NCBI GenBank assembly: GCA_018241025.1
Contig: JAFEEQ010000021.1
Span: forward strand, 1 to 64,000
DNA: 64,000 nucleotides
Origin: Pseudomonadota bacterium
Lineage (GTDB): Bacteria > Pseudomonadota > Alphaproteobacteria > Micropepsales > Micropepsaceae
Direction of reading: 5' to 3'
The position numbers and the translations under genes are program-made. Below, piece by piece: positions 47,928-56,152 of the stretch (positions are counted from its first letter, which is position 1; every line of letters begins with the position of its first letter). The notes below the pieces were generated by a model, which had not been told where the DNA came from, ran no database searches, and saw nothing but the letters and a program-made list of their open reading frames with translations.

Positions 47928-47975
47928 CTTGAACTCTGCAACGCAGAGTAATAACTCTGCATCGCAGAGTTCAAG
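47928..47975. promoter_or_regulatory. Tandem palindromic operator
   Basis: Two adjacent 17-base palindromes, ACTCTGCAACGCAGAGT (47933-47949) and ACTCTGCATCGCAGAGT (47954-47970), centred 21 bases (two helical turns) apart. The pair also forms one larger palindrome with outer arms CTTGAACTCTGC / GCAGAGTTCAAG. It ends seven bases before the ATG of the membrane-protein gene, and the winged-helix regulator encoded in the same operon is the obvious ligand. Confidence 0.85.
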
Positions 47976-47981
47976 GCGTGG

Positions 47982-48542
47982 ATGAGCATGACGGTCGATC
48001 GCGAGGAAGCCAGCGCCATGCTGCACGACGTCGAGGACGTCGAAAGCCGCATCCGCCAGGCGCTGATCTACGCCAACACCGGCCGCTACCTGTTCCTGTG
48101 GGGGACGATCTTCCTGGTCGGATTCACCTGCAATTATTTCTTCCGGCCGTGGTCCGGCTATCTGTGGTGGGGCCTCGAGTTCACCGGGCTCTGCGTCACC
48201 GTCGCCTTTGCCGCCGCGCATCGCCGCCGCGCCCAGATCGCGAGCACCGCGATGCTGTGGCGGCCCGCAATCAGCATCGCCGCGGTCGTCGGCTTCGGCA
48301 GCTTCTGGGTCAGGCTCCTCGACATGGGCTGGCGCGAGGAGGTTACGTTCTGGCCGACGCTGTTGAGCTTTATCCTGTTCCTGGTCGGACTTTGGGTCGG
48401 ACGCACGCTGGCGCTCGCCGCGCTCGCGATTTTCGCCGTCGCGCTCACCGGCTATTTCGTCGCCGGACCCTACCTGCATCTCTGGATGGCGGTCGCCATG
48501 GGCGGCGCGACCATCGCTGGCGGCTTCTGGCTGAGGCGCTGA
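47982..48542 (+). CDS. Membrane protein, first gene of a regulator-controlled operon
   Basis: 186 residues. A soluble N-terminus of about 35 residues (REEASAMLHDVEDVESRIRQ) is followed by four to five hydrophobic helices (YLFLWGTIFLVGFTCNYFF first). It recalls small membrane proteins found upstream of PF13601-type regulators. Function unknown. It follows the tandem palindrome. Confidence 0.75.
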   Translation: MSMTVDREEASAMLHDVEDVESRIRQALIYANTGRYLFLWGTIFLVGFTCNYFFRPWSGYLWWGLEFTGLCVTVAFAAAHRRRAQIASTAMLWRPAISIAAVVGFGSFWVRLLDMGWREEVTFWPTLLSFILFLVGLWVGRTLALAALAIFAVALTGYFVAGPYLHLWMAVAMGGATIAGGFWLRR

Positions 48543-48544
48543 GC

Positions 48545-48832
48545 ATGGTCGACGAGGTCATCCACCAGTCGATGCGGCTGAAGATCATGGCCGCGCTCAA
48601 CGCGCTGGCGCGCGGCGACGGAATCGAATTCACCCGGATGAAATCGCTGCTCGACACCACCGACGGCAATCTCGGCGCCCATCTCGAGACCCTGACCAAG
48701 GCGGGCTACATCACCGTCGACAAGCGCATCGAGGGCAAGCGCCCGCAGACCCGCATCCGCGCGACGCCTACCGGCCGCAAAGCCTTCGCCGCCCATGTCG
48801 CCTATCTGCGCGACATCCTCGACAATTCCTGA
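48545..48832 (+). CDS. Winged-helix transcriptional regulator (PF13601-like)
   Basis: 95 residues, almost entirely a winged helix: VIHQSMRLKIMAALNALARG, FTRMKSLLDTTDGNLGAHLE, TLTKAGYITVDKRIEGKRPQ and TRIRATPTGRKAFAAHVAYL. This is the compact HTH_34 fold, which acts as a dimer. It starts two bases after the membrane gene and probably binds the palindromes at 47928-47975. Confidence 0.9.
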   Translation: MVDEVIHQSMRLKIMAALNALARGDGIEFTRMKSLLDTTDGNLGAHLETLTKAGYITVDKRIEGKRPQTRIRATPTGRKAFAAHVAYLRDILDNS

Positions 48833-48843
48833 GAGAGGCATCC

Positions 48844-49419
48844 ATGAGCAATCTCGCGCAAGCCCTGAAGCCGCTGATCCTCGACCTGCTGTCGTCGATC
48901 TTCTTCGCAGCCCTCCTGTTCATCACCGGCAACGTCTATGTCGCGACCGGAATCGGAATCGCGATCGGCATCGGCCAGATCGTGATCCTGAAGCTGATGA
49001 AACGGCCCATCGCCTTGATGCAATGGGTGAGCATCGCGCTGGTCGTCGTGTTCGGCACGCTGACGATCTACTTCCACGATCCGCGCTTCGTGATGGTGAA
49101 ATTCACCATCGGCCATCTCGCCATCGGCGCGGCGATGCTGCAGCCGAACTGGATGAGCCGCTATCTGCCCAAGATCGTGACCGACAATCTCTCGACGCGC
49201 GAGCTCACTTTCTACAGCGGCATGTGGCCGGTGATGATGTTCGGCCTTGCCGCGGCGAACCTCTATATCGGCTGGTACATGGGCGAAGAAGCCTGGAAAT
49301 GGTTCCTCGCCACGGTTCCCGGGAGCGCGCCCTGGGTGCTGTTCGCGATCCAGTACCTCGCCATCCGCCTGCATGTGCGCAGCATCATCCGGCGCCGCGC
49401 GGCGGCGCAGGCGGCGTGA
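48844..49419 (+). CDS. YciB/IspZ-like septation-family membrane protein, second copy
   Basis: 191 residues. FGTLTIYFHDPRFVMVKFTI matches the signature of the yciB product (LTLYFNDAAFIKMKPT), and the late YIGWYMGEEAWKWFLATVPG segment also fits. Five to six helices and a basic C-terminus. More divergent than the copy at 5428; the operon context suggests stress- or signal-controlled use rather than constant expression. Confidence 0.82.
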   Translation: MSNLAQALKPLILDLLSSIFFAALLFITGNVYVATGIGIAIGIGQIVILKLMKRPIALMQWVSIALVVVFGTLTIYFHDPRFVMVKFTIGHLAIGAAMLQPNWMSRYLPKIVTDNLSTRELTFYSGMWPVMMFGLAAANLYIGWYMGEEAWKWFLATVPGSAPWVLFAIQYLAIRLHVRSIIRRRAAAQAA

Positions 49420-49420
49420 G

Positions 49421-50383
49421 ATGCGGGTCGTGATCCTTGCGCTGGCCGCCGCCGCCGTCCTGTGTGTCGGCGGACTCGCCGCCGCCATCGCCTTCTCCAG
49501 ACCGGCGGCGCTTGCGCCGATGACGAGCGTCGAGAACGCTTTCGACGGTGTCGACTTCTCGGACCTTCCCGCGGTCTCGACCTTCGCCGCACGCGACGGC
49601 ACGCGGCTAGGCTACCGCGCCTATCGGGGCGATCCGCAACGTGTCGTGGTGCTGATCCACGGATCGTCGGGGACTTCGGCCAGCATGCATGCCGTCGCAC
49701 GCGCGATCCATGAAGCCGGCGCGACCGTCTATGCACTGTCGATGCGCGGTCATGACGGACAGGGACGCAGCGGCGATGTCGATTACATCGGCCAGCTGGA
49801 AGACGATGTGGTCGACTTGCTCAAGGTTCTGGGACCGCGCACACCCGGGCAGACGCGCACGCTGCTCGGCTTCTCCTCGGGCGGCGGCTTCACGCTGCGC
49901 TTTGCCGGCAGTCCGAATGGCGGGCAGTTCGATCGGCTGATCCTGATCTCGCCGCAGTTTCCGCATGATGCGCCGACGGTGCGGCAGGATGCCGGCGGCT
50001 GGGTCTCGGTCGCGATCCCGCGCTATGTCGGATTGTCCATCCTCACGCGCTTCGGCATCACCGCATTCAACGGACTGACGACGCTCGGCATGGCTGTCGA
50101 TCCCGCGCGCGCGGCGGCGGCGCGGCAGACCAGCGCCTACAGCTTTCGGATGATGCGCAATTTCGGGCCGAGCGACGACTATCTCGGCGACTTCCGGCGC
50201 TTCAAGGGACCGATCACGCTGCTCGCCGGAGCGAAAGACGAAATCTTCCTGGCCGACCGGTTCGCGCCGGTGGTGAAGCCCGCGCGGCGCGATGTCCGGA
50301 TCGAGATCGTTCCGGGCATCGATCACATGGGAATGACGACGCAGCCAACGGCGCTGGCTGCGATCGTCGCAGCGGCGCGTTAG
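49421..50383 (+). CDS. Alpha/beta hydrolase
   Basis: 320 residues. N-terminal signal/anchor (VVILALAAAAVLCVGGLAAA). Oxyanion loop LIHGSSGTS, nucleophile GFSSGGG, acid AGAKDEIF and base GIDHMGM form a complete triad. Probably a periplasmic or membrane-bound esterase/lipase. It starts one base after the stop of the YciB-like gene and is the last member of that operon. Its final four bases overlap the convergent PAS gene. Confidence 0.85.
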   Translation: MRVVILALAAAAVLCVGGLAAAIAFSRPAALAPMTSVENAFDGVDFSDLPAVSTFAARDGTRLGYRAYRGDPQRVVVLIHGSSGTSASMHAVARAIHEAGATVYALSMRGHDGQGRSGDVDYIGQLEDDVVDLLKVLGPRTPGQTRTLLGFSSGGGFTLRFAGSPNGGQFDRLILISPQFPHDAPTVRQDAGGWVSVAIPRYVGLSILTRFGITAFNGLTTLGMAVDPARAAAARQTSAYSFRMMRNFGPSDDYLGDFRRFKGPITLLAGAKDEIFLADRFAPVVKPARRDVRIEIVPGIDHMGMTTQPTALAAIVAAAR

Positions 50384-51081
50384 ACCGTTTCGGGTTTCGC
50401 GAATCCCGCATCCAGCGTCTTGAACAGCTCGCGCGCGCTCTGATCGGCGAAGTGCACCGTCGCGGCGGCGGGACGGGTCTGCGAGACGACGAGGCGCAGA
50501 TGCGGCGCACGCGGATGCTGGCGCAGCGTATGCAGACCGCTGCCGGGCGGCGGAGGCGGCGGAAGATTGTCGTAGGACGGAAGCGGTTCGTCTTCCTGAA
50601 CCAGCTGCGAACCGGCGAGGCGCTGGAAGGCGATGGGGCGGCCGGCGAGCAACGTCTGGTCGCTGAGGATCTGGATCAGGCCGATGAAGCGCGTCGGCTC
50701 ACCGCCGTTGAAGCTGACCGGGCAGAGCACGGTCTCGAGCTCGACGAGACCGCCATCGGCGGCCGAACCGATCGAGGACAGGCAGACCGGCTGGTTGAGC
50801 TTGATCGCCTGGCGCATCAGCGAAGTCAGCGCGAGACTCGACTGCGCATCCCAATGCGCGAGGAAGCCGGTGCCGCGCAGCTCGAAGCCGAAGCGCTCGC
50901 ACAGGCTGGTGCCGGCGAGGCGATAGATCGGACGGCCGGGATTTTCGACGTCGAGAATGAAGACCTGGGACAGCATGCGCTTGATCGCGCGCGGATCGAT
51001 GTCGGTCTGATCCGGAACGGCGCGGCCCTTGCGCAGACGGCTCCAGTAACCCACCAGCAGATGGCTGTTCTTGTGCTTCAT
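50380..51081 (-). CDS. PAS_5-domain protein
   Basis: 233 residues. The PAS_5 core typical of alphaproteobacteria is visible: LVGYWSRLRKGRAVPDQTDI, then FILDVENPGRPIYRLAGTSL and CERFGFELRGTGFLAHW. A proline-rich linker (NLPPPPPPGSGLHTLRQHP) leads to a short C-terminal basic part. No output domain. In relatives such proteins are associated with polar or membrane signalling, but the role is unknown. A small hairpin (51104-51125) precedes the gene. Confidence 0.8.
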   Translation of the reverse strand: MKHKNSHLLVGYWSRLRKGRAVPDQTDIDPRAIKRMLSQVFILDVENPGRPIYRLAGTSLCERFGFELRGTGFLAHWDAQSSLALTSLMRQAIKLNQPVCLSSIGSAADGGLVELETVLCPVSFNGGEPTRFIGLIQILSDQTLLAGRPIAFQRLAGSQLVQEDEPLPSYDNLPPPPPPGSGLHTLRQHPRAPHLRLVVSQTRPAAATVHFADQSARELFKTLDAGFAKPETV

Positions 51082-51103
51082 ATCCCCATCGTCCCATTCG
51101 AGG

Positions 51104-51125
51104 GGCGTTCCCGTTTCGGAACGCC
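51104..51125. other. Short hairpin in the space upstream of the PAS_5 gene
   Basis: GGCGTTCC-N6-GGAACGCC, 22 bases before the PAS_5 start and followed by GTTTGTCT on the plus strand. It could be an operator for the PAS_5 gene; a terminator is less likely because no plus-strand gene ends here. The rest of 51126-51264 holds further small GC hairpins (for example GCCTCCCGAAGC) and no convincing gene. Confidence 0.4.
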
Positions 51126-51264
51126 GTTTGTCTGATGGGAGAGGAGGAGAGCGAAACCTATGCCACCCTGCGCCGCGCAGCGGCGAAGGGTGCCTCCCGA
51201 AGCTCGCAAGAGCGCAGGGAGGCAGGCTTTATGCGCGCGGCTTCGGGCGGCAGGCCAGCGGCTT

Positions 51265-51981
51265 TCAGCCGTCGGCCCAGGGACCGCGCGGATCGAACGG
51301 ACCGAAATAGCGCACGTCGCTGGATTTCAGCAGGGGCGTCAGTGCCAATCCGGCGAGAAAGCCGCCGACATGGGCCCACCAGGCGGTGCCGGGCTCGCCT
51401 GCCGGCGTGAGCACGGCGGTGAGAAGCTGGAGTGCGAACCAGGTCCCGACGACCCAGACGGCCCGTATCTGCACCGGAAAGAGAATGAGCAGCCAGGGCA
51501 CGACCACGCGCACGCGGGCGCGCGGATATAGAAGCATATAGGCGGCGAGCACGCCGGAGATCGCGCCGGACGCGCCAACCACGGGAGAATTCGACGCCGG
51601 ATCGGTCAGCAGCATCAGTCCCAGCGCGGCGATCCCGCAGACCAGATAGAACGCGATGAACTTCAGATGCCCGAAGGCGTCCTCGATGTTGTTCCCGAAA
51701 ATCCAGAGATAGAGCATGTTGCCCAGAACATGCATCCAGCCGGCATGGAGGAAGAGCGAGGTGACGAACGTCACCCAGACCGGGACCGGCAGATGCGGAA
51801 GCTGGCTGCCTTCGGCGGGCAGGAGATAGGCCGGCGTAAAGCCGTATTGGGACAGCAGCAGGTCCAGACCCGCTTCGTCATAGGTCAGCTCGAACAGGAA
51901 GACGGCGAGACAGGCGAGGATCAGGCCGACGGTCACGACCGGCGGCAGGCGGGCGGGGTTCTCGTCCGAGAGCGGGATCAT
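51265..51981 (-). CDS. Rhomboid-family intramembrane serine protease
   Basis: 238 residues from the ATG giving IPLSDENPARLPPVVTVGLI; the frame is open for 43 more codons without rhomboid features. Six or more helices. HAGWMHVLGNMLYLWIFGNN is the conserved loop-1/TM2 region; the nucleophile is Ser138 in VGASGAISG and the base His204 in WWAHVGGF. Cleaves substrate helices inside the inner membrane; targets unknown. Confidence 0.92.
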   Translation of the reverse strand: MIPLSDENPARLPPVVTVGLILACLAVFLFELTYDEAGLDLLLSQYGFTPAYLLPAEGSQLPHLPVPVWVTFVTSLFLHAGWMHVLGNMLYLWIFGNNIEDAFGHLKFIAFYLVCGIAALGLMLLTDPASNSPVVGASGAISGVLAAYMLLYPRARVRVVVPWLLILFPVQIRAVWVVGTWFALQLLTAVLTPAGEPGTAWWAHVGGFLAGLALTPLLKSSDVRYFGPFDPRGPWADG

Positions 51982-52157
51982 CGCGCCGCCCGTCCCGCGC
52001 AGGATGTCCCAAAACGGTGCGCAGCCGCCGGGTTTTCCCAGAGTTCGACTGGCATGGATCGTGAAGCGAACGGCCGTGTCATTAAGGCTTTGCCCGAGAA
52101 ACCCGCGCATGCGGAACCCTTGCGATGCATAAGCCAGCCGGAGTGAAGGAGCAAAAC

Positions 52158-53126
52158 ATGTCGGGTCCGATCAAACGCCTCGCCGCGCTGCTGGCCGGTT
52201 TTGCCCTGGCGATCGCGCCGCTCGAGCCTGCGCTCGCGGGTGGCGGCGGTGGCGGCTATCACGGCGGTGGCGGTTCGACGCCCGGCTGTCCCAACATGGG
52301 CGGTGGCGGCGGCCATGGCGGCGGCAAGGGCTCGACCATCTCGATCTACAAGCCGGTCAACATCAACAAGAACATCAACATCTACAAGCCGGTGGTGATC
52401 AACAAGAACATCGACATCAACAAGAACATCAACATCAACAAGAACGTGATCATCAACAAGAACGTCGTGATCAACAAGGTGAGCGCGGTGGCGTCGGCCG
52501 AAGCGACGGCGTTCGCGGCGGCGGCATCGAATGCGGGTGCGGCGGCGGGCGCGCAGTCGATCGTTTATGCCGGCAGCTACCAGATCATCAACTACAACAA
52601 CCGCGGCGGCGGATCGATCGCGATCGCAGCGGCCGCAGCCGGCGGCGCCTGCCACATGCAGTGGGCGACGGTGGTGAAATCGATCCATGCGGTCTGCGTC
52701 TCGGCCGAGGGCCGCGAATACGACGCCTCGCACATGATCGGCGATACCTGGATCGATTCCGGCTACGAAGGCGAAATCGCGCGCTGCATTCCCGGTTCGC
52801 GCCTGAAGGTGATCATCGGCGAAGTGGTCCAGTCGGATCAGGGCCTCGCCGGAACCTACGACAAGGGCCAGGTGCTGATGTGCGGCGAGCACGAAGCGCT
52901 GCGCCACTTCAAGGACGGCATGGTGAAATGCGCGCCGGCGATCCCGGTGCCGGATTGCACCGAGCGCACCAATCTGCGCCGCTGGGGCACCGGCGACTTC
53001 TTCTTCTCCTACCGCGCCCAGGTCTGCGTGACGGACACCCGCACCAGCAGCGCCGGCACGGCGGAAGCGGCCGAAGTCAGCGGCATGTCGCTGGACGGCG
53101 GCGTGGGCGACACGTCGGGTTACTGA
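52158..53126 (+). CDS. Secreted protein with hexapeptide I-N-K-N repeats
   Basis: 322 residues. Signal peptide (AALLAGFALAIAPLEPALAG). Then a Gly/His-rich segment (31-59), a strict hexad array at 63-107 (IYKPVN, INKNIN, IYKPVV, INKNID, INKNIN, INKNVI, INKNVV, INK), an Ala-rich linker (109-133), SIVYAGSYQIINYNNRGGGS, and a Cys-rich C-terminal domain from about 165 with eight cysteines (CHMQW, AVCVS, ARCIP, LMCGE, VKCAP, PDCTE, QVCVT among others). Hexads with an aliphatic residue at positions 1 and 5 suggest a beta-solenoid or amyloid-like fold. No family name comes to mind; a cell-surface or extracellular structural role is inferred. The ATG at 52158 is preceded by AAGGAG. Confidence 0.8.
   Translation: MSGPIKRLAALLAGFALAIAPLEPALAGGGGGGYHGGGGSTPGCPNMGGGGGHGGGKGSTISIYKPVNINKNINIYKPVVINKNIDINKNININKNVIINKNVVINKVSAVASAEATAFAAAASNAGAAAGAQSIVYAGSYQIINYNNRGGGSIAIAAAAAGGACHMQWATVVKSIHAVCVSAEGREYDASHMIGDTWIDSGYEGEIARCIPGSRLKVIIGEVVQSDQGLAGTYDKGQVLMCGEHEALRHFKDGMVKCAPAIPVPDCTERTNLRRWGTGDFFFSYRAQVCVTDTRTSSAGTAEAAEVSGMSLDGGVGDTSGY
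52344..52478 (+). repeat. Coding repeat for the INKN hexads
   Basis: Eighteen-base units of the type ATCAACAAGAACATC-N3 repeat about seven times. Codon use within the array is homogeneous (ATC, AAC, AAG), so the array may expand or contract by slippage or recombination. Confidence 0.8.
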
Positions 53127-53198
53127 GTTTCGGGGGGTATCGGGTTTCGGGGGAGACCGAAACGGTCGGCGTCCCTTTGTCTCAAAGGATTTGACCGG

Positions 53199-53235
53199 CG
53201 CCCCATCCCTTCGCGGGATGGGGCGTTTCGTTTTG
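53199..53235 (+). terminator. Rho-independent terminator after the repeat protein
   Basis: Stem CGCCCCATCCC / GGGATGGGGCG with a TTCGC loop, followed by TTTCGTTTT. It lies 73 bases past the stop of the hexapeptide-repeat gene. Confidence 0.8.
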
Positions 53236-53302
53236 CGGCAGGCGGTACGAATATTAACTTTGCCTGCCCAGACTGCGGCGGAACCCCCGCGCAGGACCAA
53301 GG

Positions 53303-54238
53303 GTGATCGCCCGCCTTCAGGCCATGCTGTTCGCGATTGTCGCGCTCCTTGCCGGCACCGATCTGGTGTGGGCGAGTTCCGTGCATTTCGACATCGACGC
53401 ACCGGCCTATGCCCTGCTCGCGGCCATTTCGGCGGCGCTGGCCGGCGGCGCATTTCTGTACACCCGCTATCGACCCGATCCGCGGCTGGCCGCGATGCTG
53501 TCGGGGACCAGCTTCCTGATCGCCATGTCGGCGTCGTTCAGCGTCCTCAACTTCTTCCTGCTCACCGTCGCGGGGCCGCGCATCGACTTGCCGCTTGCGG
53601 CGATCGATCGCGCGATGGGCGTGGACTGGCCGGCGCTGATGGCATTCATCGCGCACTATCCGGCGGTCAACATGATTTTCCAGCTCGTTTACATTTCGGT
53701 GCTGCCGCAGATCGCGCTTCTGGTCGTGGCGCTCGGTCTCAAGGGCGAGCCGCGGCGGATTTATGAATTGTGCCTGGCGGTGAGCATCGGCGCCGCGATC
53801 GCGATGACGATCTGGACCATCGCACCATCCTTTGGTGCCTTCAGCGTCTACGACCTGCCGCCGGCGGTTTCGGAGAAGCTGGTGCTCGCGCTCGACGGCC
53901 GCTATGCCCACGATCTGGTGCAGCTTCTGGCGCATGGACCGGGGCGCATCGCGCCCGGCGCGGCGAAAGGGCTGATCGGCTTCCCCTCCTATCATGCGGA
54001 GCTGGCGCTGCTCGTCGTCTGGTACGCGCGTGAGATTCCTGTGCTGCGCTGGGGCGTATTGGCGCTGAATGCCATGGTGCTGGTGGCGACGCCGATCCAG
54101 GGCGGTCATCACGTCGTGGATGTGGTGGCGGGATTCGCGGTCGCGGCCGCAGCGATCTGGCTGACAGGCCAGGCCCGAGACTTCGCGGGCCGTGAGAGTA
54201 TCGCGCTGGCGCTTCCCGCTCAGAGCGCAAGCCCTTAA
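53303..54238 (+). CDS. PAP2-type membrane protein (inositolphosphotransferase/phosphatase-like)
   Basis: 311 residues from GTG. Six hydrophobic helices. AKGLIGFPSYHAELALLVVW holds the PSYH phosphatase motif and PIQGGHHVVDVVAGF the G-x-x-x-x-D motif with His; this matches the PAP2_3 group. Likely dephosphorylates or exchanges lipid-linked phosphates on the periplasmic side. Confidence 0.85.
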   Translation: MIARLQAMLFAIVALLAGTDLVWASSVHFDIDAPAYALLAAISAALAGGAFLYTRYRPDPRLAAMLSGTSFLIAMSASFSVLNFFLLTVAGPRIDLPLAAIDRAMGVDWPALMAFIAHYPAVNMIFQLVYISVLPQIALLVVALGLKGEPRRIYELCLAVSIGAAIAMTIWTIAPSFGAFSVYDLPPAVSEKLVLALDGRYAHDLVQLLAHGPGRIAPGAAKGLIGFPSYHAELALLVVWYAREIPVLRWGVLALNAMVLVATPIQGGHHVVDVVAGFAVAAAAIWLTGQARDFAGRESIALALPAQSASP

Positions 54239-54349
54239 AAACCCTGCGTCAATTGCGGCCCGCCGCGATGCAGGAGCGCGCGCTTGCCTCAGCAAGGTCG
54301 GCTGCTATTGTGCCGGCCATCCCGCCATAACCAGCCCAGGATTACCCCG

Positions 54350-55513
54350 ATGAATATCCATGAATACCAGGCCAAGGAGGTCCTCCGTGGCTTCGGCGCT
54401 CCCGTGCCGCGCGGCAAGGCCGCTTTCACGGTCGAAGAAGCCGTCGCAGCGGCCAAGGAGCTTCCCGGCCCGGTCTGGGTGGTGAAGGCACAGATCCATG
54501 CCGGCGGCCGCGGCAAGGGCGGCGGCGTGAAGGTGGTGAAGTCCATCGAGGATGTGGAGAAAGAAGCCAAGCGCATGCTCGGCATGACGCTGGTGACGCA
54601 TCAGACGGGGCCGCATGGCCGCGTGGTGAAGCGTCTCTATATCGAGGACGGCTCGGCGATCGATCGCGAGCTTTATCTCTCCGCCCTCGTCGACCGCGCC
54701 ACCAGCCGCGTGGCGTTCATCGCCTCGACCGAAGGCGGCATGGACATTGAAGAGGTCGCGCACAAGACGCCGGAGAAAATCCAGACCTTCCAGATCGAGC
54801 CGGCCGTCGGCTATTCGCCCTATGTCGGTCTCGACATCTCCTCGGCGCTGAAGCTGAAGGGCGACCAGGCGAAGCAGATGGGCGCCCTCGTGAAGTCTCT
54901 CTACGACGCGGTGCTGGCCAAGGATATGAGCCTGCTCGAGATCAATCCGCTGGTCGTGACCAAGGACGGCAAGGTCGTCTGCCTCGATGCCAAGATCAAT
55001 TTCGACGACAACGCGCTCTACCGCCACAAGGATATCCAGGCGCTTCGCGACCTCGAGGAGGAAGACCCGATGGAGGTCGAGGCGTCGAAATTCGATCTCT
55101 CCTACATCAAGCTCGACGGCGAGATCGGCTGCATGGTGAACGGCGCAGGCCTCGCCATGGCGACGATGGACATCATCAAGCTCTATGGCTCGGAGCCTGC
55201 CAATTTCCTCGACGTCGGCGGCGGCGCGAGCAAGGAGAAGGTGACGGCGGCGTTCAAGATCATCGTCTCCGATCCCAACGTGAAGGGCATCCTGGTCAAC
55301 ATCTTCGGCGGCATCATGAAATGCGACATCATCGCGGAAGGCATCGTCGCCGCCGCGAAAGAGATTTCGCTCAAGGTTCCGCTGGTGGTGCGGCTCGAAG
55401 GCACCAATGTCGAACTCGGCAAGAAGATCCTCGCGGATTCGGGCCTGCCGATCCTCTCCGCCAACGACCTCGCCGACGCGGCGCAGAAGATCGTGAAGGC
55501 GGTGAAGGGATGA
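54350..55513 (+). CDS. sucC: Succinyl-CoA synthetase beta subunit
   Basis: ADP/GDP-forming conversion of succinyl-CoA to succinate. The 387-residue protein starts [16 protein letters not shown], with ATP-grasp segments [20 protein letters not shown] and [20 protein letters not shown], then [17 protein letters not shown] and [17 protein letters not shown]. The normal partner sucD should follow directly; two other genes intervene. Its stop overlaps the next ATG. Confidence 0.97.
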   Translation: MNIHEYQAKEVLRGFGAPVPRGKAAFTVEEAVAAAKELPGPVWVVKAQIHAGGRGKGGGVKVVKSIEDVEKEAKRMLGMTLVTHQTGPHGRVVKRLYIEDGSAIDRELYLSALVDRATSRVAFIASTEGGMDIEEVAHKTPEKIQTFQIEPAVGYSPYVGLDISSALKLKGDQAKQMGALVKSLYDAVLAKDMSLLEINPLVVTKDGKVVCLDAKINFDDNALYRHKDIQALRDLEEEDPMEVEASKFDLSYIKLDGEIGCMVNGAGLAMATMDIIKLYGSEPANFLDVGGGASKEKVTAAFKIIVSDPNVKGILVNIFGGIMKCDIIAEGIVAAAKEISLKVPLVVRLEGTNVELGKKILADSGLPILSANDLADAAQKIVKAVKG

Positions 55514-56133
55514 GGGTGATGCGGCTTCTGATTGGAGCGATGGCGTTGCTGACAGCGTTCTGTGCTGCGGCACCGGCGCAGGCGAACGCATTCGACTTGC
55601 TGCAGAAGCTGTGCATCGCGACCCATGCCGACCGGACGGCGGTGGTCGCAGCGGCCGTGCAATTGGGCTGGAAGCCGGTCGATCCGGCGATGCTGCCCAA
55701 GGACGGCACGCTCGCCACATATGCCACGAGAGAGGCCTCCGGACGGCTGTACTTCGTAACTATCTCGGCAGGCGGGCTTGTAAACGGCGACAGCGACGGC
55801 GCGACGACCTGCGCGATCATCACAATGCCGGCCGAACCGGATGCCGTTGCGCAGGCGCACACTTGGGCCGGCGTCGACCCTGAAAAATGCAGCGACTTTG
55901 ATTGCTACGTCATCGAGGGTGCCGAAGGTCATCACGTGAAGCTCGATCGGACGGCAATGAGAACGCCGGAATTCCGCAACGATCCGACGGCCATGATGTT
56001 CATGGTGGGCCTGTCCAGTGAAGGAACGACGTTGTCGGTCGTCATGCCGACGCGGCCTTCAACCTCCGGACAGCTGGAGCCTGCCACGCCGCACCGCTTC
56101 GCCGATGCGACGCGGAAGGCGGTGAAGGGGTGA
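55510..56133 (+). CDS. Secreted protein of unknown function between sucC and sucD
   Basis: 207 residues starting at ATG 55510 inside the sucC stop (ATGA). Signal peptide ([20 protein letters not shown]). Mature part with [37 protein letters not shown] and [14 protein letters not shown]; four cysteines could form disulfides. It resembles small secreted proteins that begin with F-x-x-L-C-x-x-T, but I cannot name a family. An overlap with sucC means it is co-expressed with a TCA enzyme. Confidence 0.72.
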   Translation: MRVMRLLIGAMALLTAFCAAAPAQANAFDLLQKLCIATHADRTAVVAAAVQLGWKPVDPAMLPKDGTLATYATREASGRLYFVTISAGGLVNGDSDGATTCAIITMPAEPDAVAQAHTWAGVDPEKCSDFDCYVIEGAEGHHVKLDRTAMRTPEFRNDPTAMMFMVGLSSEGTTLSVVMPTRPSTSGQLEPATPHRFADATRKAVKG

Positions 56134-56152
56134 AGCTGGTCTGCCTCCATTA

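Noticed and set aside
52344..52478. Short regular DNA repeats that might suggest a CRISPR array
   Set aside because: The unit is 18 bases with no spacers and translates to a clean hexapeptide array.
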